From an uncultured Bacteroides sp. (GTDB lineage Bacteria; Bacteroidota; Bacteroidia; Bacteroidales; Bacteroidaceae), in assembly GCF_958445495.1 (NCBI RefSeq), contig NZ_CAUCSQ010000074.1, positions 1 to 16,339 of the forward strand: a stretch of DNA of 16,339 nucleotides, given 5' to 3'. A program made the translations under genes and the position numbers. Positions within the stretch are counted from its first letter, which is position 1. Each line of letters starts with the position of its first letter. The notes beneath the pieces were generated by a model, which was given only the letters and a program-made list of their open reading frames with translations, had not been told where the DNA came from and did no database searches. Shown in pieces: positions 8,636 through 14,875 of this stretch.

Positions 8636-9706
8636 TTATTGAATCAGAAGCCCATCCAGCAATTCCAAATACAGCCCGATAGCCTCTTCTATCTCTTTCA
8701 GCATGATATATTCCTCTGCCGTGTGTGAGCGTGACGAACGTCCCGGACCGATTTTAACCGATGGGAATGCCATCAATGCCTGATCGGATAAGGTAGGAGA
8801 ACCGAAAGGAACTCGTCCCAGCTTTACTGCTTTTTGTATAAACGGATGTTTTTCGTCAATCCGTGAGGAGTTGAGACGGAAGGAACGCGCTTTCGCTTCA
8901 CAGGAAATATGTTTCTTGATTTCCGCAAACAGCTCTTCATTCGAGTAAAGCTCGTTGCTCCGGATATCGACAACGAAGGTACATTTGTCGGGAACCACGT
9001 TATGCTGAGTTCCTGCATTGATTACGGTGACGCTCATCTTGACGGGGCCTAACAGCGGTGATTCTTTCTCAAAGCGGTAGTCGCGAAACCAGGCGATATC
9101 ATCCAGTACCTTGTAGATGGCGTTGTCTCCCTCATTGCGTGCGGCATGTCCGGCTTTTCCTGTTGCCGTGACGTCCAGTACCATCAGTCCTTTTTCGGCA
9201 ACGGCAGGTTGCATTTCCGTCGGCTCTCCCACAATAGCGAATGAAATGGGGGGGAATCCCGGCAGTACGCTTTCAATCCCGCCTTTGCCGGAGACTTCTT
9301 CTTCGCATGAGGCGAGATAAATCAGGTTGTAGCTTTGTGAAGTACGGCATAGTTGCAGGAACACTTGTAATAGCGAAACGACACTGGCGCCGGCATCGTT
9401 ACTTCCTAGTCCATATAATTTCCCGTTTTCCTCCCGTGGAGTGAACGGGTCTTTTCTCCAACCGTTGACGGGTTTCACCGTGTCTATGTGGGAATTAAGC
9501 AGGATTGTCGGCTTTTTCAGGTCGAACATCGGACTGAAACACCATACATTGTTTCCCTTGCGCCCGGTCTGGATACCTTCCATTTCAATATAATTTTGCA
9601 AAAAGTCGGCAGCTTGTGTCTCTTCCCGGCTGACAGAAGGAATGCTTATCAATGATTTAAGAAGGCTTACGGCCTCTGTTGCCATATACGGAATATCATA
9701 TTTCAT
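8636..9706 (-). CDS. argE: M20 deacylase, probably N-succinyl/acetyl-ornithine deacetylase
   Basis: The 356-residue M20-family zinc hydrolase has the metal ligands and catalytic pair in place. They are His73 and Asp75 in NSHIDTVKP, Asp104 in GLGSNDAGAS, Glu136-Glu137 in ASCEEEVSG, Glu161 in VGEPTE and His328 in SRSHTAEEYI. A dimerisation domain lies at about 170-280 (GKAGHAARNEGDN). The length and GSPTLSDQALMAFPSVKIGPG segment fit the ArgE/DapE group, and I believe it is the Bacteroides ArgE. In Bacteroides the arginine pathway uses N-succinyl rather than N-acetyl intermediates, so the likely reaction is succinylornithine to ornithine plus succinate. No other arg gene is in the window. A consensus promoter lies 37 bases upstream of its ATG, divergent from the acyl-CoA synthetase promoter. 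Confidence 0.82.
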   Translation of the reverse strand: MKYDIPYMATEAVSLLKSLISIPSVSREETQAADFLQNYIEMEGIQTGRKGNNVWCFSPMFDLKKPTILLNSHIDTVKPVNGWRKDPFTPREENGKLYGLGSNDAGASVVSLLQVFLQLCRTSQSYNLIYLASCEEEVSGKGGIESVLPGFPPISFAIVGEPTEMQPAVAEKGLMVLDVTATGKAGHAARNEGDNAIYKVLDDIAWFRDYRFEKESPLLGPVKMSVTVINAGTQHNVVPDKCTFVVDIRSNELYSNEELFAEIKKHISCEAKARSFRLNSSRIDEKHPFIQKAVKLGRVPFGSPTLSDQALMAFPSVKIGPGRSSRSHTAEEYIMLKEIEEAIGLYLELLDGLLIQ

Positions 9707-9742
9707 GTTGTAAATCTTTTATCTGTTACCTAAATATTTGCA

Positions 9743-9774
9743 CAAAGATAGTCGTTTTGCGCAATTGTTTCAAA
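9743..9774 (-). promoter_or_regulatory. Bacteroides-type promoter of argE
   Basis: Read on the minus strand, TTTG (9774-9771), 20 bases, then TATCTTTG (9750-9743). This is an exact match to the -33 TTTG / -7 TAnnTTTG consensus with good spacing. The predicted leader to the ATG at 9706 is about 30 bases. Confidence 0.85.
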
Positions 9775-9791
9775 TAAAACTAATACCTTTG
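9756..9791 (+). promoter_or_regulatory. Bacteroides-type promoter of the acyl-CoA synthetase gene
   Basis: The -7 element TACCTTTG (9784-9791) matches consensus exactly. The nearest TTTG (9756-9759) is 24 bases upstream, longer than the usual 19-21, so the -33 assignment is tentative. The leader to the ATG at 9817 would be under 20 bases. It overlaps the divergent argE promoter. Confidence 0.7.
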
Positions 9792-9816
9792 TACCATATT
9801 TACTAATACATAGAGT

Positions 9817-11625
9817 ATGACTTATCATCATTTATCTGTCCTGGTCCATCGTCAGGCCGAAAAATATGGCGACAAGGTAGCCTTAAAATACCGTGACTAT
9901 GAGACAGCCCGATGGATTCCTATTTCATGGAAGCAGTTCTCCGGAACTGTACGACAGGCAGCTAATGCTTTCGTGGCATTGGGGGTAGAAGAGCAGGAAA
10001 ATATCGGTATCTTTTCACAGAATAAACCTGAATGGTTTTATGTCGATTTCGGCGCATTCGCCAACCGGGCTGTTACCATTCCCTTTTATGCAACCAGCTC
10101 ACCCGCACAAGCCCAATATATAATCAATGATGCACAGATTCGTTTTCTTTTTGTGGGCGAACAATATCAGTATGATGCCGCTTTCAGCATTTTCGGTTTC
10201 TGCCCTTCATTGCGGCAACTGATTATTTTTGACCGTTCGGTAGTGAAAGACCCCCGCGATGTATCATCTGTTTACTTTGATGAATTTATGGCGATGGGAG
10301 AAGGATTGCCGCATAATGATACGGTGGAGGAACGTACAGGGCGTGCTTCTTATGATGATTTGGCTAATATTCTTTATACGTCCGGAACGACGGGCGAACC
10401 GAAAGGAGTGATATTGCTTCATTCCTGTTATCTGGAACAGTTCCGTACACATGATGACCGTTTGACGACCATGACGGACAAAGATATATCCATGAACTTT
10501 CTTCCGTTGACACACGTGTTTGAAAAGGCCTGGTGTTATTTCTGCGTGCATAAAGGAGTACAGATTTGTATAAATCTCCGTCCGGCTGATATTCAAACGA
10601 CAATTAAAGAGATTCGTCCGACGTTGATGTGCAGCGTTCCCCGTTTCTGGGAAAAGGTGTATGCCGGCGTACAGGAAAAAATCAATGAGACTACCGGACT
10701 GAAGAAAGCCTTGATGTTGGATGCGATTAAGGTAGGCAGAATCCATAATCTGGACTACCTGCGTCTTGGAAAAACGCCTCCGGTGATGAATCAGTTGAAA
10801 TACAAGTTTTATGAAAAGACGATTTACTCTTTGCTGAAAAAAACGATTGGCATTGAGAATGGAAACTTTTTCCCGACTGCCGGTGCGGCCGTGCCTGACG
10901 AAATCAATGAATTTGTCCACTCGGTAGGTATCAATATGGTGGTGGGATATGGCTTGACGGAATCTACGGCCACTGTATCCTGTACTTTGCCGATAGGTTA
11001 CGACATCGGTTCGGTGGGTGTCGTACTGCCGGGAATTGAAGTGAAAATCGGAGAAAATAATGAAATTCTTCTGCGTGGCAAGACAATTACGAAAGGATAT
11101 TATAAGAAGGCGGAAGCTACTGCGGCTGCTATCGATTCCGACGGATGGTTCCATACGGGAGACGCCGGTTATTTTAAGAATGGACAGCTATTCCTCACGG
11201 AACGTATCAAGGACCTTTTCAAGACATCAAACGGAAAATATATCGCTCCCCAGGCATTGGAAACGAGGTTGGTGATTGACCGTTATATTGACCAGATTGC
11301 CATTATCGCCGATCAGCGTAAGTTCGTCTCCGCTCTCATTGTTCCTGTGTACGGATACGTAAAAGAATATGCCAAAGAAAAAGGCATTCAATATAAGGAC
11401 ATGCCCGAACTGTTGCAACATCCGAAGATTGTCGGCCTTTTCCGTGCACGGATAGAGACTTTACAACAACAGTTCGCTCATTACGAGCAGATTAAACGCT
11501 TTACTTTGCTTTCCGAACCTTTCAGTATGGAACGAGGTGAGCTGACTAACACGTTGAAGCTGAAACGGGATGTCGTAGCAAAGAATTATAGTGAGCAGAT
11601 TGAAAAGATGTACGAGGAAAATTGA
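9817..11625 (+). CDS. Long-chain acyl-CoA synthetase (AMP-binding family)
   Basis: The 602-residue ANL-superfamily adenylating enzyme probably activates long-chain fatty acids to acyl-CoA through an acyl-AMP. Core motifs are visible: the phosphate loop YTSGTTGEPKG (187-197), GYGLTEST (377-384), DGWFHTGDAGY (442-452) and the hinge region TERIKDLFKTSNGKYIAP, with KLKRD near the C-terminus. Length and motif variants fit the FadD15-like cytoplasmic group common in Bacteroidetes. There is no signal peptide and no transmembrane helix. The chosen ATG follows a consensus -7 element by 25 bases and has no Shine-Dalgarno. The prfB start is 77 bases downstream with no terminator between, so read-through into prfB is possible. 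Substrate chain length cannot be read from the sequence. Confidence 0.92.
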   Translation: MTYHHLSVLVHRQAEKYGDKVALKYRDYETARWIPISWKQFSGTVRQAANAFVALGVEEQENIGIFSQNKPEWFYVDFGAFANRAVTIPFYATSSPAQAQYIINDAQIRFLFVGEQYQYDAAFSIFGFCPSLRQLIIFDRSVVKDPRDVSSVYFDEFMAMGEGLPHNDTVEERTGRASYDDLANILYTSGTTGEPKGVILLHSCYLEQFRTHDDRLTTMTDKDISMNFLPLTHVFEKAWCYFCVHKGVQICINLRPADIQTTIKEIRPTLMCSVPRFWEKVYAGVQEKINETTGLKKALMLDAIKVGRIHNLDYLRLGKTPPVMNQLKYKFYEKTIYSLLKKTIGIENGNFFPTAGAAVPDEINEFVHSVGINMVVGYGLTESTATVSCTLPIGYDIGSVGVVLPGIEVKIGENNEILLRGKTITKGYYKKAEATAAAIDSDGWFHTGDAGYFKNGQLFLTERIKDLFKTSNGKYIAPQALETRLVIDRYIDQIAIIADQRKFVSALIVPVYGYVKEYAKEKGIQYKDMPELLQHPKIVGLFRARIETLQQQFAHYEQIKRFTLLSEPFSMERGELTNTLKLKRDVVAKNYSEQIEKMYEEN

Positions 11626-11702
11626 AAAATGAATCGGTAAACGTAAGAATATACCGTTAATAATAATTGAAAACTTAATATTTATAACTCAAAAATTATC
11701 AG

Positions 11703-12819
11703 ATGATTACTATTGAACAACTTAAAGACGTGAAAGAGCGCACGGATGCGCTGAGGAGGTATCTTTGACATCGACGGGAAGAAAATACAAGTCGAAGAAG
11801 AACAGTTAAGAACACAGGCACCGGGATTTTGGGATGACCAGAAACGGGCGGAAGCCCAGATGAAGCTGGTGAAAGACCTGCAGAAATGGATTAACGGTTA
11901 CGGTGAGGTCAAGACACTGGCAGACGAGCTGGAACTGGCATTCGATTTTTACAAGGAAGAGCTGGTGACCGAAGAAGATGTGGATGCGGCTTATGCGAAA
12001 GCCAGTGAGGCGGTGGAAGCGCTTGAACTTAAAAATATGCTTCGCGATGAAGCCGACCAGATGGATTGCGTACTGAAAATAAATTCCGGCGCCGGAGGAA
12101 CGGAAAGCCAGGATTGGGCGTCCATGCTGATGCGTATGTACCTGCGTTATGCGGAAACGAGCGGTTATAAGGCCACGATTGCCAATCTTCAGGAGGGAGA
12201 TGAGGCTGGAATCAAGACCTGTACAATCAATATCGAAGGTGATTTCGCTTATGGTTATCTGAAAGGTGAGAATGGCGTCCATCGTTTGGTGCGTGTTTCT
12301 CCGTACAACGCACAGGGAAAACGTATGACTTCCTTTGCTTCCGTATTCGTGACCCCGTTGGTGGACGACAGTATTGAAGTGAATATCGAACCCGCACGCA
12401 TTTCTTGGGATACATTTCGAAGCGGCGGTGCCGGCGGGCAGAATGTGAACAAGGTGGAATCCGGCGTCCGTTTGCGTTATCAGTATAAAGACCCCTATAC
12501 GGGCGAAGAGGAAGAAATCCTGATTGAAAATACGGAAACCCGCGACCAGCCGAAAAACCGTGAGAATGCAATGCGCCAGTTGCGTTCCATCTTATACGAT
12601 AAGGAACTGCAACACCGCATGGCTGAACAGGCGAAAGTGGAAGCTGGCAAGAAAAAGATTGAGTGGGGGTCTCAAATCCGAAGTTACGTATTTGACGACC
12701 GCCGTGTGAAAGACCATCGTACCAACTATCAGACTTCAGACGTGAACGGAGTGATGGATGGCAAGATAGACGGTTTCATCAAAGCCTATCTGATGGAGTT
12801 CTCTTCGCAGGAATCATAA
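11703..12819 (+). CDS. prfB: Peptide chain release factor 2, with +1 programmed frameshift
   Basis: RF2 terminates translation at UGA and UAA. The zero frame starts at ATG 11703 and runs 21 codons to an in-frame UGA (11766-11768). Skipping T11766 continues as GAC at 11767 to the stop at 12817-12819, giving 371 residues (E. coli RF2 has 365). The peptidyl-hydrolysis motif GGQ is at 244-246 and the recognition tripeptide is Ser199-Pro200-Tyr201, 45 residues apart as in E. coli. The tripeptide is SPY, not the usual SPF, and the nearby loop reads KRMTSF where E. coli has RRHTSF. The residue corresponding to E. coli K-12 Thr246 is Ser240. An ORF caller would start at 11860 and lose 52 N-terminal residues. 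I see no consensus -7 element directly upstream, so it may be transcribed with the preceding gene. Confidence 0.96.
11754..11769 (+). other. prfB: RF2 programmed +1 frameshift site
   Basis: The sequence AGGAGGTATCTTTGAC contains an internal Shine-Dalgarno AGGAGG (11754-11759), three bases TAT, the slippery CTT (11763-11765), the UGA stop (11766-11768) and a following C, the poor-termination context. This is the canonical autoregulatory element (E. coli AGGGGGTATCTTTGAC). Low RF2 makes the ribosome pause at UGA and slip from CUU to UUU. Confidence 0.97.
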
Positions 12820-12843
12820 AAACTGAAATTAGCAAGTGTTATT

Positions 12844-12875
12844 TTTGGAAAGTTAAAAGATTTGTTCTTACTTTG
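12844..12875 (+). promoter_or_regulatory. Near-consensus promoter of the 44-residue protein gene
   Basis: TTTG (12844-12847), 20 bases, then TTACTTTG (12868-12875), one mismatch to TAnnTTTG. The spacing is ideal. The leader to ATG 12904 would be about 20 bases. Co-transcription with prfB, 84 bases upstream, is equally possible. Confidence 0.5.
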
Positions 12876-12903
12876 TTAGCGTTGAACTTTAAAGCTAACT
12901 ATT

Positions 12904-13038
12904 ATGGGTAAAGGTAAGAAAAAAGCAGTAATCAGCAAGAAGGAAGAAGAACAAGCCCAAAAGGTAGTCAAGATAGTATTTATTTCTTTAATTATTTTGG
13001 CATTGGTTATGTTGATTGCATTTTCCTTTTTCGGCTGA
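12904..13038 (+). CDS. 44-residue single-pass membrane protein
   Basis: This short gene encodes 44 residues. The N-terminal half is strongly charged (MGKGKKKAVISKKEEEQAQK), followed by one hydrophobic helix (about 21-43: VVKIVFISLIILALVMLIAFSFFG) that ends the protein. Lys-rich N-terminus and C-terminal helix suggest an inner-membrane protein with its N-terminus inside. The start lies within a short AT-rich leader, without Shine-Dalgarno. The stop at 13036-13038 is 4 bases before a strong terminator, which supports a genuine transcription unit. It is 84 bases downstream of prfB and may be its operon partner or have its own promoter. I do not recognise the family. Conservation next to prfB in other Bacteroides would be the test. 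Confidence 0.72.
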   Translation: MGKGKKKAVISKKEEEQAQKVVKIVFISLIILALVMLIAFSFFG

Positions 13039-13042
13039 AATT

Positions 13043-13117
13043 CATCACAAAGGGCACAGGGAAATACAGAAGTTTTATTTAGACTCTGTATGTGCTGTGT
13101 CCTTTGTGGTGTTTTTT
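13043..13117 (+). terminator. Compound intrinsic terminator
   Basis: A 17-bp outer stem (13043-13059 with 13095-13111, two G-T wobble pairs) ends directly in six T (13112-13117). Inside it a second 7-bp stem (13064-13070 with 13085-13091) is stacked past a small internal loop. It ends the prfB / small membrane protein unit. Confidence 0.92.
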
Positions 13118-13138
13118 ATATGCAGGTTTTGTCTTTTA

Positions 13139-13204
13139 TGTAACATAAATGTAACTTTTCTGTAATTTTTCCGTAGTCGGTTTGTCATTCCGGTGTATCT
13201 TCAC
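13139..13204 (+). promoter_or_regulatory. Pho-box-like array of 11-bp direct repeats
   Basis: Six consecutive 11-base units start at 13139, 13150, 13161, 13172, 13183 and 13194. They begin TGTAA, TGTAA, TGTAA, CGTAG, TGTCA and TGTAT. E. coli Pho boxes are TGTCA direct repeats with the same 11-bp period. The last unit ends 5 bases before the -7 element at 13210 and the array covers the -33 region, the position expected for a PhoB-type activator. Downstream is an O/P-type porin gene. The binding protein is inferred. Confidence 0.65.
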
Positions 13205-13217
13205 AGTTGTACTTTTG
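13181..13217 (+). promoter_or_regulatory. Promoter of the porin gene
   Basis: The -7 element TACTTTTG (13210-13217) is an exact match to TAnnTTTG. The only TTTG upstream (13181-13184) is 25 bases away, so there is no properly spaced -33 element. That is consistent with a promoter needing an activator. The leader to ATG 13245 is about 20 bases. Confidence 0.75.
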
Positions 13218-13244
13218 CCGTGAATTTAGTAGCAAACAACTGAA

Positions 13245-14297
13245 ATGAGTAGAATTACAACGACTATTGTCGCTCTTTTGTCGGTGGCGACGGTGTGGGG
13301 GCAAGTCAAAGAAGAAACCGGGGACGGAAAAAGGCTGGATAAGCGGAACATGGAAATTAAGGATTACCTGCCGGAGATTCACGGAACCATACGGGGAAAA
13401 TACGAATATCAGACGGAAACGGAGGAAAGCCGTTTTGAAGTGCGCAACGCCCGTTTCAGTGTTTCGGGTAATGTCCATCCGTCGGTTGCCTATAAGGCGG
13501 AAATCGACCTTTCCGATGAGGGGTCAATCAAGATGTTGGATGCGTATGCACGTATCTTTCCGGTGAAAGACTTGAATTTTACAATCGGGCAGATGCGCGT
13601 TCCTTTTACGATAGATGCCCACCGTTCACCCCATCAGCAGTATTTCGCCAACCGTTCGTTTATAGCCAAACAAGTCGGGAATGTACGTGACGTCGGGCTT
13701 ACTGCAGCTTATACATCCAAAGGAGAGTTTTCGTTTATACTCGAAGGAGGATTGTTCAACGGTTCCGGTTTGACTAACCAGAAAGAATGGCATAAAACAT
13801 TGAACTATTCGGTAAAAGCCCAGTTGTTGCCTGGTAAAAACTGGAATGTGACGCTTAGCACTCAGATGATAAAACCGGAAAATGTGCGAATCAATATGTA
13901 TGATGCCGGTATTTATTACCAAAACAAACGTTTCCATATTGAAGCGGAATATTTGTATAAGATGTATGGACACGATGCGTTTAAAGATGTCCATGCAATA
14001 AACAGCTTTGTCAATTACGATTTGCCGTTAAAGAAGATTTTTAATAAAATATCTTTCCTTGCCCGTTATGATATGATGACGGACCATAGCGACGGAACTG
14101 CGGACGAAACGAAAGGAACGCTGATTATAAACGATTATGCCCGTCATCGCGTAACGGGAGGAATCACATTAAGCCTTTCCAAAGCTTTTGTCGCTGATCT
14201 CCGGTTGAATTTCGAGAAATACTTTTATAAGAAATCCGGTGTTCCTAAAGAATCGGAACGGGATAAAATCGTTATTGAATTTATGACGAGGTTTTAA
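13245..14297 (+). CDS. Outer-membrane porin, phosphate-selective O/P type
   Basis: The 350-residue protein has a short signal peptide (MSRITTTIVALLSVATVWGQ, cleavage probably after WG). It then shows alternating beta-strand patterns typical of a 16-strand porin and ends in Phe (EFMTRF), the outer-membrane assembly signal. Family-like segments are FEVRNARFSVSGNVHPSVAY, DAYARIFPVKDLNFTIGQ, RVPFTIDAHRSP, NRSFIAKQVGNVRDVGLTA and FILEGGLFNGSG, which fit the porin O and P (OprO/OprP-like) family. Members in Pseudomonas take up phosphate or pyrophosphate. Many Bacteroidetes members have no proven substrate. The Pho-box-like array upstream argues for a phosphate-related role here. It is shorter than Pseudomonas OprP (about 410-440 residues). 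The CYTH gene starts 61 bases downstream. Confidence 0.85.
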   Translation: MSRITTTIVALLSVATVWGQVKEETGDGKRLDKRNMEIKDYLPEIHGTIRGKYEYQTETEESRFEVRNARFSVSGNVHPSVAYKAEIDLSDEGSIKMLDAYARIFPVKDLNFTIGQMRVPFTIDAHRSPHQQYFANRSFIAKQVGNVRDVGLTAAYTSKGEFSFILEGGLFNGSGLTNQKEWHKTLNYSVKAQLLPGKNWNVTLSTQMIKPENVRINMYDAGIYYQNKRFHIEAEYLYKMYGHDAFKDVHAINSFVNYDLPLKKIFNKISFLARYDMMTDHSDGTADETKGTLIINDYARHRVTGGITLSLSKAFVADLRLNFEKYFYKKSGVPKESERDKIVIEFMTRF

Positions 14298-14346
14298 GCA
14301 AAGGCTAGTTGGCGGGCAATCAGTACCATTTATCAACAATTTTAGT

Positions 14347-14354
14347 TATTTTTG
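14347..14354 (+). promoter_or_regulatory. -7 element directly before the CYTH gene
   Basis: TATTTTTG (14347-14354) matches TAnnTTTG. No TTTG sits 19-21 bases upstream. It ends only 4 bases before the ATG at 14359, so a transcript from it would have little or no leader. Read-through from the porin gene is the alternative. Confidence 0.5.
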
Positions 14355-14358
14355 TGCC

Positions 14359-14826
14359 ATGGCACAAGAAATAGAACGAAAATTTTTGGTAACCGGCGAG
14401 TTTAAGTCGCTGGCATTTGCACAAAGCCGCATTATGCAAGGTTATATCAGCAGTGCACGTGGGCGTACGGTGAGAGTCCGTATTCGTGACGGGAAAGGCT
14501 ATCTCACCATTAAAGGAGCCTCCAATGTTTCCGGGACCAGTCGTTATGAGTGGGAGAAAGAACTCCCTCTGACAGAAGCGGAAGAACTGATGCAGCTCTG
14601 CGAACCCGGGATTATTGACAAGACCCGTTACCTGGTGCGTAGCGGGAAACATGTTTTTGAGGTAGATGAGTTTTACGGTGAAAATGAGGGACTGGTTGTT
14701 GCGGAAGTAGAGTTGGAGTCTGAAAATGAATCTTTTGTAAAGCCGGATTTTATTGGTGAAGAGGTGACGGGAGACGTGCGCTATTATAACTCCCAACTGA
14801 TGAAAAAACCGTATAAAACGTGGTGA
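14359..14826 (+). CDS. CYTH-domain protein (triphosphate tunnel metalloenzyme)
   Basis: The 155-residue cytoplasmic protein matches the CYTH / triphosphate tunnel family along its whole length. The N-terminal signature ExExK is Glu4, Glu6 and Lys8 (EIERKFLV). Basic residues in VRVRIRDGKGYLTIKG line the tunnel, and the C-terminal half carries the acidic metal-binding pattern VDEFYGENEGLVVAEVELE. Bacterial single-domain members hydrolyse inorganic tripolyphosphate or other triphosphates with a divalent metal. Adenylate cyclase activity occurs in class IV members but is not suggested here. The start is fixed because the signature begins at residue 4. It lies 61 bases after the porin stop and 49 bases before the MgtC/DUF4010 gene. 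The substrate is not known. Confidence 0.9.
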   Translation: MAQEIERKFLVTGEFKSLAFAQSRIMQGYISSARGRTVRVRIRDGKGYLTIKGASNVSGTSRYEWEKELPLTEAEELMQLCEPGIIDKTRYLVRSGKHVFEVDEFYGENEGLVVAEVELESENESFVKPDFIGEEVTGDVRYYNSQLMKKPYKTW

Positions 14827-14844
14827 ACCTTAACAAATAAACCG

Positions 14845-14852
14845 TATATTTG
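14845..14852 (+). promoter_or_regulatory. -7 element of the MgtC/DUF4010 gene
   Basis: TATATTTG (14845-14852) matches TAnnTTTG exactly and lies 23 bases before the ATG at 14876. No TTTG is found 19-21 bases upstream, so the -33 element is missing or weak. Confidence 0.55.
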
Positions 14853-14875
14853 TTTTTGTACTAAAAGAACAATGT

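Noticed and set aside
10264..11154. 296-codon open frame on the minus strand
   Set aside because: It is antisense to the acyl-CoA synthetase core motifs. Its composition is that of an antisense shadow and it has no promoter or family resemblance.
11634..11660. Small hairpin CGGTA/TACCG between the acyl-CoA synthetase and prfB genes
   Set aside because: Only 5 bp with an 11-base loop and no T tract, so too weak to call a terminator.
11860..12819. prfB as a 319-residue gene starting at ATG 11860
   Set aside because: The reading frame is open upstream to the frameshift site, and residues 1-52 (including the frameshift) are typical of RF2. The shorter form would lack the start of domain 1.
13745..13750. 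Other AGGAGG sequences (13745-13750, 12191-12196, 16108-16113) as internal starts or frameshift sites
   Set aside because: They lie inside genes with uninterrupted frames and are not followed by a slippery CTT-TGA or by a plausible new gene.
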